Shown here in pieces: positions 7,784 to 13,467 of a stretch of 13,467 nucleotides of DNA. The first letter of the stretch is position 1. Each line of letters opens with the position of its first letter. Both the position numbers and the translations under genes were made by a program. This DNA is from Candidatus Bathyarchaeota archaeon (GTDB taxonomy: Archaea > Thermoproteota > Bathyarchaeia > 40CM-2-53-6 > RBG-13-38-9). The stretch spans positions 14,239 through 27,705 of the forward strand of contig JAGTQO010000001.1 in NCBI GenBank assembly GCA_018396565.1, written 5' to 3'. The notes under the pieces are model-generated. The model was not told the origin of the DNA. It saw only the letters and a list, made by a program, of their open reading frames with translations, and ran no database searches.

Positions 7784-7846
7784 CCCGAGACCGGGATCTT
7801 AGACCAGACTGGACCACCGCCCCGACATAAAGGTAACAATACCTGA

Positions 7847-7852
7847 TTTAAA
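7847..7852 (-). promoter_or_regulatory. TATA box of the tRNA-Pro gene
   Basis: TTTAAA sits 24-29 bases before the first base of the tRNA (7823), the exact spacing expected for an archaeal box A with transcription starting at or next to the mature 5' end. Confidence 0.6.
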
Positions 7853-7955
7853 GCCTTATGTGGAGAACTCGAGCATCCAACCTAAGATATGTATTGACTT
7901 TGTAAATAATTTGGAGTTGAGGAAAGTGTAGTTTACTAGTATGAATTGTTTATTC

Positions 7956-7993
7956 TTTTAAACATAATCTGTGCCAAATGATCCTTCAGGAGG
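7956..7993 (+). promoter_or_regulatory. TATA box and ribosome binding site of the NrdD-like gene
   Basis: TTTTAAA at 7956-7962 predicts transcription from about 7985. AGGAGG at 7988-7993 is a strong ribosome site, 11 bases before TTG 8005 and 17 before ATG 8011, so it favours the TTG. The rest of the 181-base gap from the tRNA (7824-8004) shows no gene. Confidence 0.5.
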
Positions 7994-8004
7994 CGTAAAG
8001 AAAA

Positions 8005-10272
8005 TTGGTTATGCCGTTCGAGAAGTCAGGTGTAGACATATTAAACGCAGCTTCTTCGGCTGTCAGAATGCGTATTCTGAAACTGTTGAAATCCAGAGGC
8101 CCCTTACCTTACACTGAGGTTATGTCTGCACTAGGCCTGGACCCTATCAGGGACGCTGGGAAGTTTGTATACCACCTGAAAAGTGTAACTGGAGCAAACT
8201 TGGTCGCTCTGGACAAGAAATCGAAGAAATATATGATAACTGAGCTTGGAGAGATGGTGGTTAACTTTGAGAGAGACCTGGAAGAGTATGTTGCAGCGAA
8301 AAAGGGGAAACTATATGTCCGAACTTCGCGGTTATCTGTGGAAGAGTTTGATAGAGAGAAAATAGTGAGCTCTCTAGTCAATGAAGCTGGGGTCCCATAT
8401 GAGCTTGCCCAAGAGATCGCTGCAGAGGCTGAGGAGCGACTTCTAAGATTGAGAACTACCTACCTGACAGCTCCCCTCATAAGAGAATTCATAAACTCGA
8501 TACTCATCGAGAAGAGACTTGAAGACTTTAGGCATAAACTCACGAGACTGGGTATGCCAGTCCACGATGTTTCGCAGTTGCTTAAGCTCTCAAGCGAGAG
8601 GATGCTCACCGCCCAAGCGGTTAAGGAGGCGGCTGGAAACTCCGTCATAGAAGAGTATGTACTCTTAAACTTTCTTCCTAGAAACATTGCAGACTCTCAC
8701 CTCTCTGGAGACTTGCATATAGATAACCTTGGAGGATGGGTATTGAAACCAGATGAGGTTATCCATGATCTAAGATTTTTCTTAAGGAAAGGATTGCCGA
8801 TGAGGGGTCCACCCAGAAACTTTAATGGAGCACTCTCTACAGCCCAGTTCGTTTATCAACATGCAAGAAGCGAGGTGGTAGGTGAGCAATGTTTCGACAT
8901 GTTCAATGTTTTTATGGCACCTTACGCCTCGAAAGTCTCGAAGGAAGACATAAAAGAAGCTCTCTATGACTTCTTTACAAATATCCGTGGAGACACATAC
9001 TCACAAGACTTCAGTAAAGGCTTGTCTCTAGGCTTCGAACTTTCTATACCTAGCTTCCTACGTGACGTCGAGGCTATAGGACCTGGCGGCTTAAACTCCG
9101 GATGTTACTCTGAATATGAGGAATCTGCGGCTAAAATTTTGGAAGCATCTATAGAAGCTGCCACCGAAGCATCCGCGGAGAAACCTATCTTCAACCCAAG
9201 ATTCATCTTCAAAATCAGAAGTTCACAACCCAAAGATAAAAGGATGAGTGAAATAATGATGAAGATACACCAGTTTACAGCGAAGAGTTTCCTACCATAC
9301 TTTGCAAATCTTGATGGAGAGGAGAAGGCTGCTTACACAGCCACAGGCTTCAGAATCGACAGTGCATGGACCGGAGACTGGGAGGAGGACTGTGTTAGAA
9401 CAGGAAATGTTGGAACAGTCTTGATAAATCTCCCGAGGATAGCCTATGAATCTCGCAAGAAGCTGGAGCGTCTCCAGAAGATTCTTGAGAGCCAAGTAAA
9501 CCTAGCCGCCGAAGCATTACATAGAAAGAGTGAGGTGATCAAAGAGAGACTCCAACAGCTGTTACCCCTCCTCTCAGGGGGGTCTAGAGGTTCATATTTT
9601 ATTGAGAAGAACTCAACATACGTGATGAGCTTCATAGGTTTGAATGAGGCTGTGAAGACCTTCCTAGGTTCCTCTCTGATTGAGAGTGAGAGAGCTCTAG
9701 AGTTGGCTACTGATATAATGGAGGATATGTGTAAGCTCTCTCAAGAAGCCTCTAGAAAGTTTGGTATTCGCATTGCTCTTGCTCAAAGGCCTCAGGACGA
9801 TGCCTCGGTTAGACTGGCAAAGCTTGATGTGGCAAGGTATGGACCTGGTGAAGTTGCTACAGAAGGGGTTAGGGATTATCCTTACTATACAGATCTATTT
9901 GCAGCGCCCTTATCTGTAAAGACGGGGCTCCAAGAGAGGATCTTGTTAGAGAGTAGATTCCAAGCCTACTCGTCAGGTGGTCACCTAGCATCATTTTGCC
10001 TCTCCCCCACAGAACATGATCCGAAGAGACTGATGAGCCTGACTGAGCAGATATACAACAGTAAACTCAGATTCTTCACCTACACCAATAACTTCATTTA
10101 CTGTAGGAAGTGCAACAGAACGTTCCTAGGCATCGCCCATACATGCCCCAAATGCGACTCTGCGAACCCAACCTTGTTCAGCAGATCTTCAGCGACATAT
10201 ATTCCCTTAGATTTATGGCCTGAGGCTAAGAGGAGAGATATGGAGAGCCGAACCTTATATTCAACATCCTGA
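8005..10272 (+). CDS. Winged-helix/ATP-cone/NrdD-like protein, apparently catalytically dead; proposed nucleotide-sensing regulator
   Basis: 755 residues. Residues 10-90 form an ArsR-like winged helix (ILKLLKSRGPLPYTEVM, then FVYHLK and YMITELG). Residues 103-190 look like an ATP-cone (VRTSRLSVEEFDREKI). Residues 215-690 match the anaerobic ribonucleotide reductase barrel (SGDLHID, GPGGLNSGCY, GNVGTVLINLPRIAYES, FIGLNEAVK). Cys700, Cys703, Cys714 and Cys717 form the zinc ribbon. Catalytic residues are missing: the NCC-type strand after HxHDL reads DEVIHDL (250-256), the finger-loop CCRL reads TGFRI (447-451), and the glycyl-radical segment R-V-T-G-Y reads R-S-S-A-T (727-731), with Ala730 for Gly. 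No activase (nrdG) is adjacent. Known: ATP-cones bind ATP/dATP, and NrdR joins one to a zinc ribbon. Inferred: this is a dNTP-responsive transcription factor. Often such genes would be labelled anaerobic NTP reductase. Confidence 0.85.
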   Translation: MVMPFEKSGVDILNAASSAVRMRILKLLKSRGPLPYTEVMSALGLDPIRDAGKFVYHLKSVTGANLVALDKKSKKYMITELGEMVVNFERDLEEYVAAKKGKLYVRTSRLSVEEFDREKIVSSLVNEAGVPYELAQEIAAEAEERLLRLRTTYLTAPLIREFINSILIEKRLEDFRHKLTRLGMPVHDVSQLLKLSSERMLTAQAVKEAAGNSVIEEYVLLNFLPRNIADSHLSGDLHIDNLGGWVLKPDEVIHDLRFFLRKGLPMRGPPRNFNGALSTAQFVYQHARSEVVGEQCFDMFNVFMAPYASKVSKEDIKEALYDFFTNIRGDTYSQDFSKGLSLGFELSIPSFLRDVEAIGPGGLNSGCYSEYEESAAKILEASIEAATEASAEKPIFNPRFIFKIRSSQPKDKRMSEIMMKIHQFTAKSFLPYFANLDGEEKAAYTATGFRIDSAWTGDWEEDCVRTGNVGTVLINLPRIAYESRKKLERLQKILESQVNLAAEALHRKSEVIKERLQQLLPLLSGGSRGSYFIEKNSTYVMSFIGLNEAVKTFLGSSLIESERALELATDIMEDMCKLSQEASRKFGIRIALAQRPQDDASVRLAKLDVARYGPGEVATEGVRDYPYYTDLFAAPLSVKTGLQERILLESRFQAYSSGGHLASFCLSPTEHDPKRLMSLTEQIYNSKLRFFTYTNNFIYCRKCNRTFLGIAHTCPKCDSANPTLFSRSSATYIPLDLWPEAKRRDMESRTLYSTS

Positions 10273-10283
10273 CTTTCAGTCAG
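10269..10283. other. Perfect inverted repeat spanning both stops of convergent genes
   Basis: CTGACT-TTC-AGTCAG, six-base arms with a three-base loop. It contains the TGA of the NrdD-like gene (10270-10272) and, on the other strand, the TGA of pyrB (10280-10282). It could cap or end both converging transcripts. No T run follows, so a classical terminator is not shown. Confidence 0.4.
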
Positions 10284-11200
10284 ACTGCCCCTAACACAAG
10301 GGCCAAGAGCCCCATCCTCACGAGAAGGCCATACCATACCTGCTTAAAATATCTAGCGTGCACCGTACTGTCAACATCATAATCAACCTCATCAACCCTC
10401 GGTAATGGATGCATAACTATCGCCCCTTCCTTTGCCTCTTTCAAATCTGCTCTTGTAAGTCTATAGGATCCTTTGACAGATTCATATTCAGCTGGATCCG
10501 CAAACCTCTCCTTCTGTATTCTAGTCATGTAGATAACGTCGACCTCAGGCAGAATCTTCTTCAGGTCTCTCCCCTCCTCAACTTCTATATTCTTTCCAAT
10601 ATCTTCAAGAACCTCCCTTCTCATCCTGAGAAGCTCAGGCGAAATTAGGAACAGTTTAGTGTTCTTGTATAAGGATAAGGCGTAGGCTAAAGAGTGGACT
10701 GTTCTACCGTAACGGAGATCCCCAACCATAGCAACCTTCAAACCATCTATTGAACCGAACTCACGCTTCATCGTATAAATATCTAGTATGGCTTGGGTGG
10801 GATGTTCCTCAGAGCCTGACCCCGCATTTATAACAGGGACATTAGCAACCTCACCTGCAAGCCTTGATGCTCCTTCGAGTGGATGTCTGACAACTAGAAC
10901 ATCCGCATAGTTCTCAACAACCTTGATGGTATCTGTGAGGTTCTCCCCCTTCTGTACAGAAGTACCTCCAGGCTCAGCAAATCCTATGCTTGAACCCCCC
11001 AAACGATTCATAGCTGACTCGAAACTCAACCTAGTCCTAGTACTTGGCTCAAAGAATAATGTTGCCATAATCTTTCCCTTCAATATTTCAGAGCCTCTCT
11101 TGGCAAGGGGTTCCATGAGGTCTGCAGCTGATAGCATACGCTCTAACTCAGCCTTTGTGAAGTCTCTTATCGAGATTATGTCTCTCCCTTCAAGACTCAT
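10280..11200 (-). CDS. pyrB: Aspartate carbamoyltransferase catalytic subunit
   Basis: Condenses carbamoyl phosphate and L-aspartate to N-carbamoyl-aspartate, the committed pyrimidine step. 306 residues, the normal length. Carbamoyl-phosphate contacts are FFEPSTRTR (49-57), Ser81 and Lys84 in SVQKGE, His133-Gln136 (HPTQ) and the HPLEG segment (106-110). Aspartate-side residues are Arg166 in LRYGRTVHSL, Arg227 and Gln229 in MTRIQ, and the 240s-type loop HPLPRVDE (264-271). ATG at 11200 follows GGTGA at 11210-11214. Unlike the common pyrBI operon, its partner pyrI is on the other strand beyond metX. The holoenzyme is presumably still a catalytic-regulatory complex. Confidence 0.96.
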   Translation of the reverse strand: MSLEGRDIISIRDFTKAELERMLSAADLMEPLAKRGSEILKGKIMATLFFEPSTRTRLSFESAMNRLGGSSIGFAEPGGTSVQKGENLTDTIKVVENYADVLVVRHPLEGASRLAGEVANVPVINAGSGSEEHPTQAILDIYTMKREFGSIDGLKVAMVGDLRYGRTVHSLAYALSLYKNTKLFLISPELLRMRREVLEDIGKNIEVEEGRDLKKILPEVDVIYMTRIQKERFADPAEYESVKGSYRLTRADLKEAKEGAIVMHPLPRVDEVDYDVDSTVHARYFKQVWYGLLVRMGLLALVLGAV

Positions 11201-11231
11201 CTCTTGTCTTCACCTATCCTTCTAATAGATT

Positions 11232-11248
11232 TAAGTCAGTTTGACTTA
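11232..11248. promoter_or_regulatory. 17-bp perfect palindrome at the pyrB promoter, candidate operator
   Basis: TAAGTCA-GTT-TGACTTA has seven-base arms and a three-base centre. It lies in the pyrB/metX divergent gap and overlaps the TATA-like TTATAA at 11246-11251 that would serve pyrB. A bound dimer would block transcription initiation at pyrB. The palindrome is seen; the repressor role is inference. Confidence 0.5.
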
Positions 11249-11252
11249 TAAG
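11245..11252 (-). promoter_or_regulatory. Probable TATA box of pyrB
   Basis: CTTATAAG, read on the minus strand, places transcription near 11221. This keeps the GGTGA ribosome site (11210-11214) within the message. The A/T stretch at 11228-11235 is an alternative, but would start the message downstream of that site. Confidence 0.45.
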
Positions 11253-11278
11253 ATGCCTGCTCAAAATTCCTAAGGGAA

Positions 11279-11287
11279 TATTTAAAT
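11279..11287 (+). promoter_or_regulatory. Probable TATA box of metX
   Basis: TATTTAAAT, preceded by a purine-rich GGGAA that could be a BRE. It predicts a start near 11308 and so an untranslated leader of almost 80 bases before metX, longer than for the other genes here. ATTCC-TAAG-GGAAT (11266-11279) is an inverted repeat running into the box and could be a binding site. Confidence 0.45.
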
Positions 11288-11385
11288 CAGAAACAATTTT
11301 GAAATAGGAATAATTTTATGCACAGCCAACCAAAAGCGAGGAGACCAATATACTCAAAGGAAAACCACAGGAGCAACTTGAGATC

Positions 11386-12558
11386 ATGGAAGAATCAGTG
11401 GGCATAGTGAAAACTCAGAGCTTCACTTTCGCTGAACCACCAAATGAAATGATTCTTGAGAGTGGAAAGAGACTCGGCCCCATAACATTGGCTTATGAAA
11501 CCTACGGTGAACTAAACCGGAACAAGGACAACGCCATACTGATCTTCCACGCCCTCTCAGGGGATGCTCACGTAGCCGGTAAGCATCATAAGGATGATCC
11601 GAAACCAGGCTGGTGGGATAACATGGTAGGTCCTGGAAAGGCCTTCGACACGAATAGATACTTCGTAATATGCATAAATGTCATAGGTGGATGCAAGGGG
11701 TCCATAGGTCCAAGCTCTATAAATCCGAAAACCAAGAAGCCCTATGGCCTAACATTCCCAATAGTAACTATAAAGGACATGGTCAGAGCCCAAAAAGAGT
11801 TGATAGATCACCTTGGTATAGATCAACTGTTGGCCGTTGCAGGCGGATCGATGGGAGGCATGCAAGTATTACAATGGGCTGTGACATACCCAGACAAGAC
11901 CGCATTATGCATTCCAATAGCAACTGCTGCGCGTCAATCTCCCCAAAACATTGCATTTCACGAAGTCGGCCGCAGAGCGATAACAAGCGACCCAAACTGG
12001 AGAGGAGGAAACTATTATGGAAAGACTCCTCCAACCAACGGCTTAGCCATAGCTAGGATGATAGGCCATATAACATATCTGAGCAGTGAAACCTTAAGAC
12101 TAAAGTTCGGTCGAAGACTCCAAGAGAGTGAAAGGTTGAGTTTTAGTCTTAAACCCGAATTTCAAGTTGAGAGTTACATTCACCATAAAGGGGAAACCTT
12201 CACGAAGAGATTTGACGCCAACTCATACCTATACATCTCTAAAGCGATAGACTACTTCGACGTATCCAACGGTTATGGATCCCTTGAGGAGGCCTTCAGA
12301 AATGTCAAGTCCAAATTCTTAGTGATCTCATTCACATCAGACTGGCTTTACCCACCCAAAGATTCTGAGGAGATAGTTACAGCCCTTCGTGCAGTGAACA
12401 AGGAGGTGACATACTACGAGATTCCATCGACATATGGTCATGATGCGTTTCTAGTGGAAACTGAGAAGATTGCGCCTATAATTTCATATCATCTTTCTCA
12501 CGCTCGCGATAGGGGGAGAATGGTGAGTTACCCTGTTGAGAATCATCCCCTGAGCTAA
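11386..12558 (+). CDS. metX: Homoserine O-acyltransferase (MetX family)
   Basis: Transfers an acyl group, usually acetyl from acetyl-CoA, to homoserine, feeding methionine synthesis by direct sulfhydrylation. 390 residues, alpha/beta-hydrolase fold. The opening FAEPPNEMILESG and LAYETYGELN are typical of MetX. The triad is Ser155 in AGGSMGGMQ, Asp319 in FTSDWLYPP and His352 in YGHDAFL. The substrate-site segments HALSGDAHVAG and GWWDNMVGPGKAFDT are also present. Acetyl versus succinyl preference cannot be read reliably from these motifs. The start is ATG 11386, with GGAG at 11370-11373; the upstream in-frame codons include no better start. It stands between the two aspartate carbamoyltransferase genes, with which it has no known pathway link. 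Confidence 0.93.
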   Translation: MEESVGIVKTQSFTFAEPPNEMILESGKRLGPITLAYETYGELNRNKDNAILIFHALSGDAHVAGKHHKDDPKPGWWDNMVGPGKAFDTNRYFVICINVIGGCKGSIGPSSINPKTKKPYGLTFPIVTIKDMVRAQKELIDHLGIDQLLAVAGGSMGGMQVLQWAVTYPDKTALCIPIATAARQSPQNIAFHEVGRRAITSDPNWRGGNYYGKTPPTNGLAIARMIGHITYLSSETLRLKFGRRLQESERLSFSLKPEFQVESYIHHKGETFTKRFDANSYLYISKAIDYFDVSNGYGSLEEAFRNVKSKFLVISFTSDWLYPPKDSEEIVTALRAVNKEVTYYEIPSTYGHDAFLVETEKIAPIISYHLSHARDRGRMVSYPVENHPLS

Positions 12559-12616
12559 AATGAAATTGCCCCCAATATGGGAATGAGATATCATAAATTT
12601 ATCTTTGGACTGAGAA

Positions 12617-12624
12617 TATTATAT
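12617..12624 (+). promoter_or_regulatory. Probable TATA box of pyrI
   Basis: TATTATAT, about 27 bases before 12647-12651, so transcription would begin at or near the first start codons and the message would be almost leaderless. Another A/T stretch at 12591-12600 is possible. No Shine-Dalgarno precedes ATG 12651, in keeping with a leaderless message. Confidence 0.4.
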
Positions 12625-12650
12625 GCCAAAATACCATCATACAATAATTG

Positions 12651-13133
12651 ATGTGGTTAGAAATGAAATCTAGTAAGGCTGAACTTTACGTAAAGAAGAT
12701 CAGAAACGGTACAGTTATAGACCACATATCAGCTGGCTATGCACTCGACGTTTTAAAGATACTTAACATAACAGGTAAAGAAGGCAATACCGTAGGTGTC
12801 GTCATGAATGTTCCCAGTAAACAGCTTGGGAAGAAGGATATAGTGAAGATTGAGGGTGGTGAACTCAAACCTGAATATGTAGATAAGATAGCTCTAATAG
12901 CCCCGAAAGCAACAATAAACATAGTTAGAGAATACGATGTAGTAGAAAAGAAAAAAGTAAGTTTGCCGAGGACTATCAAGGGGATAATCAAATGTGGAAA
13001 CCCTTCGTGCATCTCAAATTATAATGAGCCTGTAAGCGTCATCTTTCATGTTCAACAGGAGGAACCTTTAAGGTTGAGGTGCCACTACTGCAATAGGACA
13101 ATGGAAAAGAAAGATATATTGAGCCAATTCTAA
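12651..13133 (+). CDS. pyrI: Aspartate carbamoyltransferase regulatory subunit
   Basis: Binds allosteric nucleotides (CTP, ATP) and attaches to PyrB trimers. 160 residues from ATG 12651, against about 150-155 in the family. The N-terminal allosteric domain contains VKKIRNGTVIDHI followed by the segment with NVPSKQLGKKDIVKIEG. The C-terminal zinc domain has Cys115-x4-Cys120 and Cys144-x2-Cys147, all four zinc ligands. TTG 12648 and ATG 12663 are alternative starts; 12663 (156 residues) fits the family length slightly better, while 12651 fits a leaderless message from the box at 12617-12624. It is separated from pyrB, being the next gene after metX on the opposite strand. Confidence 0.94.
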   Translation: MWLEMKSSKAELYVKKIRNGTVIDHISAGYALDVLKILNITGKEGNTVGVVMNVPSKQLGKKDIVKIEGGELKPEYVDKIALIAPKATINIVREYDVVEKKKVSLPRTIKGIIKCGNPSCISNYNEPVSVIFHVQQEEPLRLRCHYCNRTMEKKDILSQF

Positions 13134-13160
13134 ACTGCCCAATCAAAGAAATGAAGAGTG

Positions 13161-13166
13161 TATTAT
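13161..13166 (+). promoter_or_regulatory. Possible TATA box of the ATPase subunit F gene
   Basis: TATTAT lies about 25 bases before ATG 13189, so transcription would begin at the start codon itself (leaderless). Short and only suggestive. Confidence 0.3.
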
Positions 13167-13188
13167 GACAAGTGAGAGTTGAAATATC

Positions 13189-13467
13189 ATGGCGAACATT
13201 GCTGTACTGGCTGATAAGGAGACGGCGACGTACTTCAAGATATCTGGAGTAAGAAACAGTTTCCCAGTTGAGAGTCGGGAGGAGGCTGAGGAGCGTTTTA
13301 CTCAGTTACTCTCAGATAAGGATATAACTCTGATCTTCATTACAGAGGAGGTTAATGAATGGCTTGCGCCCATTCTCGGTAGGATTAGAAGAAGTCGTGA
13401 CTATCCCTTGGTGACATCTATTCCAGGTAAGAGGGGTAAAACGCCAAGTATTGAGCTATCTTATCTA
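13189..13467 (+). CDS. atpF: V/A-type ATP synthase subunit F, 5' part (runs off the window)
   Basis: The 93 codons seen read MANIAVLADKETATYF followed by an F-subunit-like pattern: ISGVRNSFPVESREEAEE, then LIFITEEVNEWL, then PLVTSIPGK. Subunit F is part of the central stalk of the archaeal A1Ao ATPase, about 100 residues in total, so only the last few residues are missing. ATG 13189 is the first start in frame, since a stop lies at 13180-13182. Continuation to the right probably holds other ATPase genes. Assignment rests on pattern, not on a catalytic motif. Confidence 0.8.
   Translation, partial: MANIAVLADKETATYFKISGVRNSFPVESREEAEERFTQLLSDKDITLIFITEEVNEWLAPILGRIRRSRDYPLVTSIPGKRGKTPSIELSYL

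Larger units (their letters stand above)
7709..7823 (-). tRNA. tRNA-Pro(CGG) with two introns and an encoded CCA
   Basis: Read on the minus strand: acceptor GGGGCGG (7817-7823) pairs with CCGCCCC (7713-7719), followed by discriminator A and CCA (7709-7711). The D stem is GTC/GAT with G18-G19 in the loop. The anticodon stem is CCGGT/GCCGG and the T stem GCGGG/CCCGC. The anticodon loop is 20 bases and the T loop 30 bases. Removing 13 bases after position 37 and 23 bases after position 59 restores loops CTCGGGA and TTCAAAT. The anticodon is CGG at 7785-7787. G35, G36, G37 and A73 fit proline. The mature length is 79 with CCA. The identity depends on the 37/38 intron position, which is the standard archaeal site. 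Confidence 0.93.

Noticed and set aside
7934..7941. TACTAGTA palindrome before the NrdD-like gene.
   Set aside because: Eight bases only; common by chance in A/T-rich spacer DNA.
7824..8004. Searched for a small gene or structured RNA between the tRNA and the NrdD-like gene.
   Set aside because: Only the two promoters and a ribosome site are convincing; open frames are tiny (for example six codons from 7941).
8005..10272. Plain annotation as active anaerobic ribonucleoside-triphosphate reductase.
   Set aside because: The thiol and glycyl-radical positions are substituted, and no activase gene is adjacent.
10409..11225. Plus-strand open frames opposite pyrB.
   Set aside because: pyrB motifs on the minus strand account for the whole stretch; the other frames look non-coding.

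Overview
The window looks archaeal. It carries a stand-alone PurS, PurQ and small-type PurL, PyrB with a separate PyrI, an ArsR-like winged helix fused to an anaerobic ribonucleotide reductase-like protein, a V/A-type ATPase subunit F, a tRNA gene with two short introns (one in the T loop) and an encoded CCA, and A/T boxes of archaeal type about 25 bases before several genes. TTG and GTG starts are frequent and neighbouring genes overlap at GTGA or ATGA. I infer a thermophilic or anaerobic TACK-type archaeon (Bathyarchaeia-like is possible), but the sequence alone does not settle the lineage.

Layout. About 148-6260 (+) is a tight purine operon in the order purS-purQ-purL-purF-purE-purM: the three FGAM synthase subunits, PRPP amidotransferase, the CAIR-forming enzyme and AIR synthetase. 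6316-7698 (+) is a FAD-dependent dehydrogenase of the COG2509 type, with its own A/T box. 7709-7823 (-) is tRNA-Pro(CGG) with introns in the anticodon loop and T loop. 8005-10272 (+) is a 755-residue protein with a winged helix, an ATP-cone, an NrdD-like barrel and a zinc ribbon, in which the catalytic cysteines and the glycyl-radical glycine all appear to be lost. It converges on pyrB (10280-11200, -), the aspartate carbamoyltransferase catalytic chain. pyrB diverges from metX (11386-12558, +), homoserine O-acyltransferase. pyrI (12651-13133, +), the regulatory chain of aspartate carbamoyltransferase, comes next, and the first 93 codons of a V/A-ATPase subunit F gene run off the right edge.

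How the genes fit together. PurF starts the pathway, PurSQL makes FGAM, PurM closes the imidazole ring and PurE carboxylates AIR. PyrB with PyrI commits carbamoyl phosphate to pyrimidines. The dead-looking NrdD homologue keeps a DNA-binding domain, a nucleotide-sensing cone and a substrate-shaped barrel, so I propose it is a nucleotide-responsive transcription factor rather than an enzyme. It is the best candidate here for a previously undescribed system. A perfect 17-bp palindrome beside the pyrB promoter is a candidate operator. purS seems to start at a non-standard ACG codon behind a strong Shine-Dalgarno that can fold into a hairpin.

There are no CRISPR arrays, insertion sequences or rRNA genes. 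No gene-free stretch exceeds about 190 bases.
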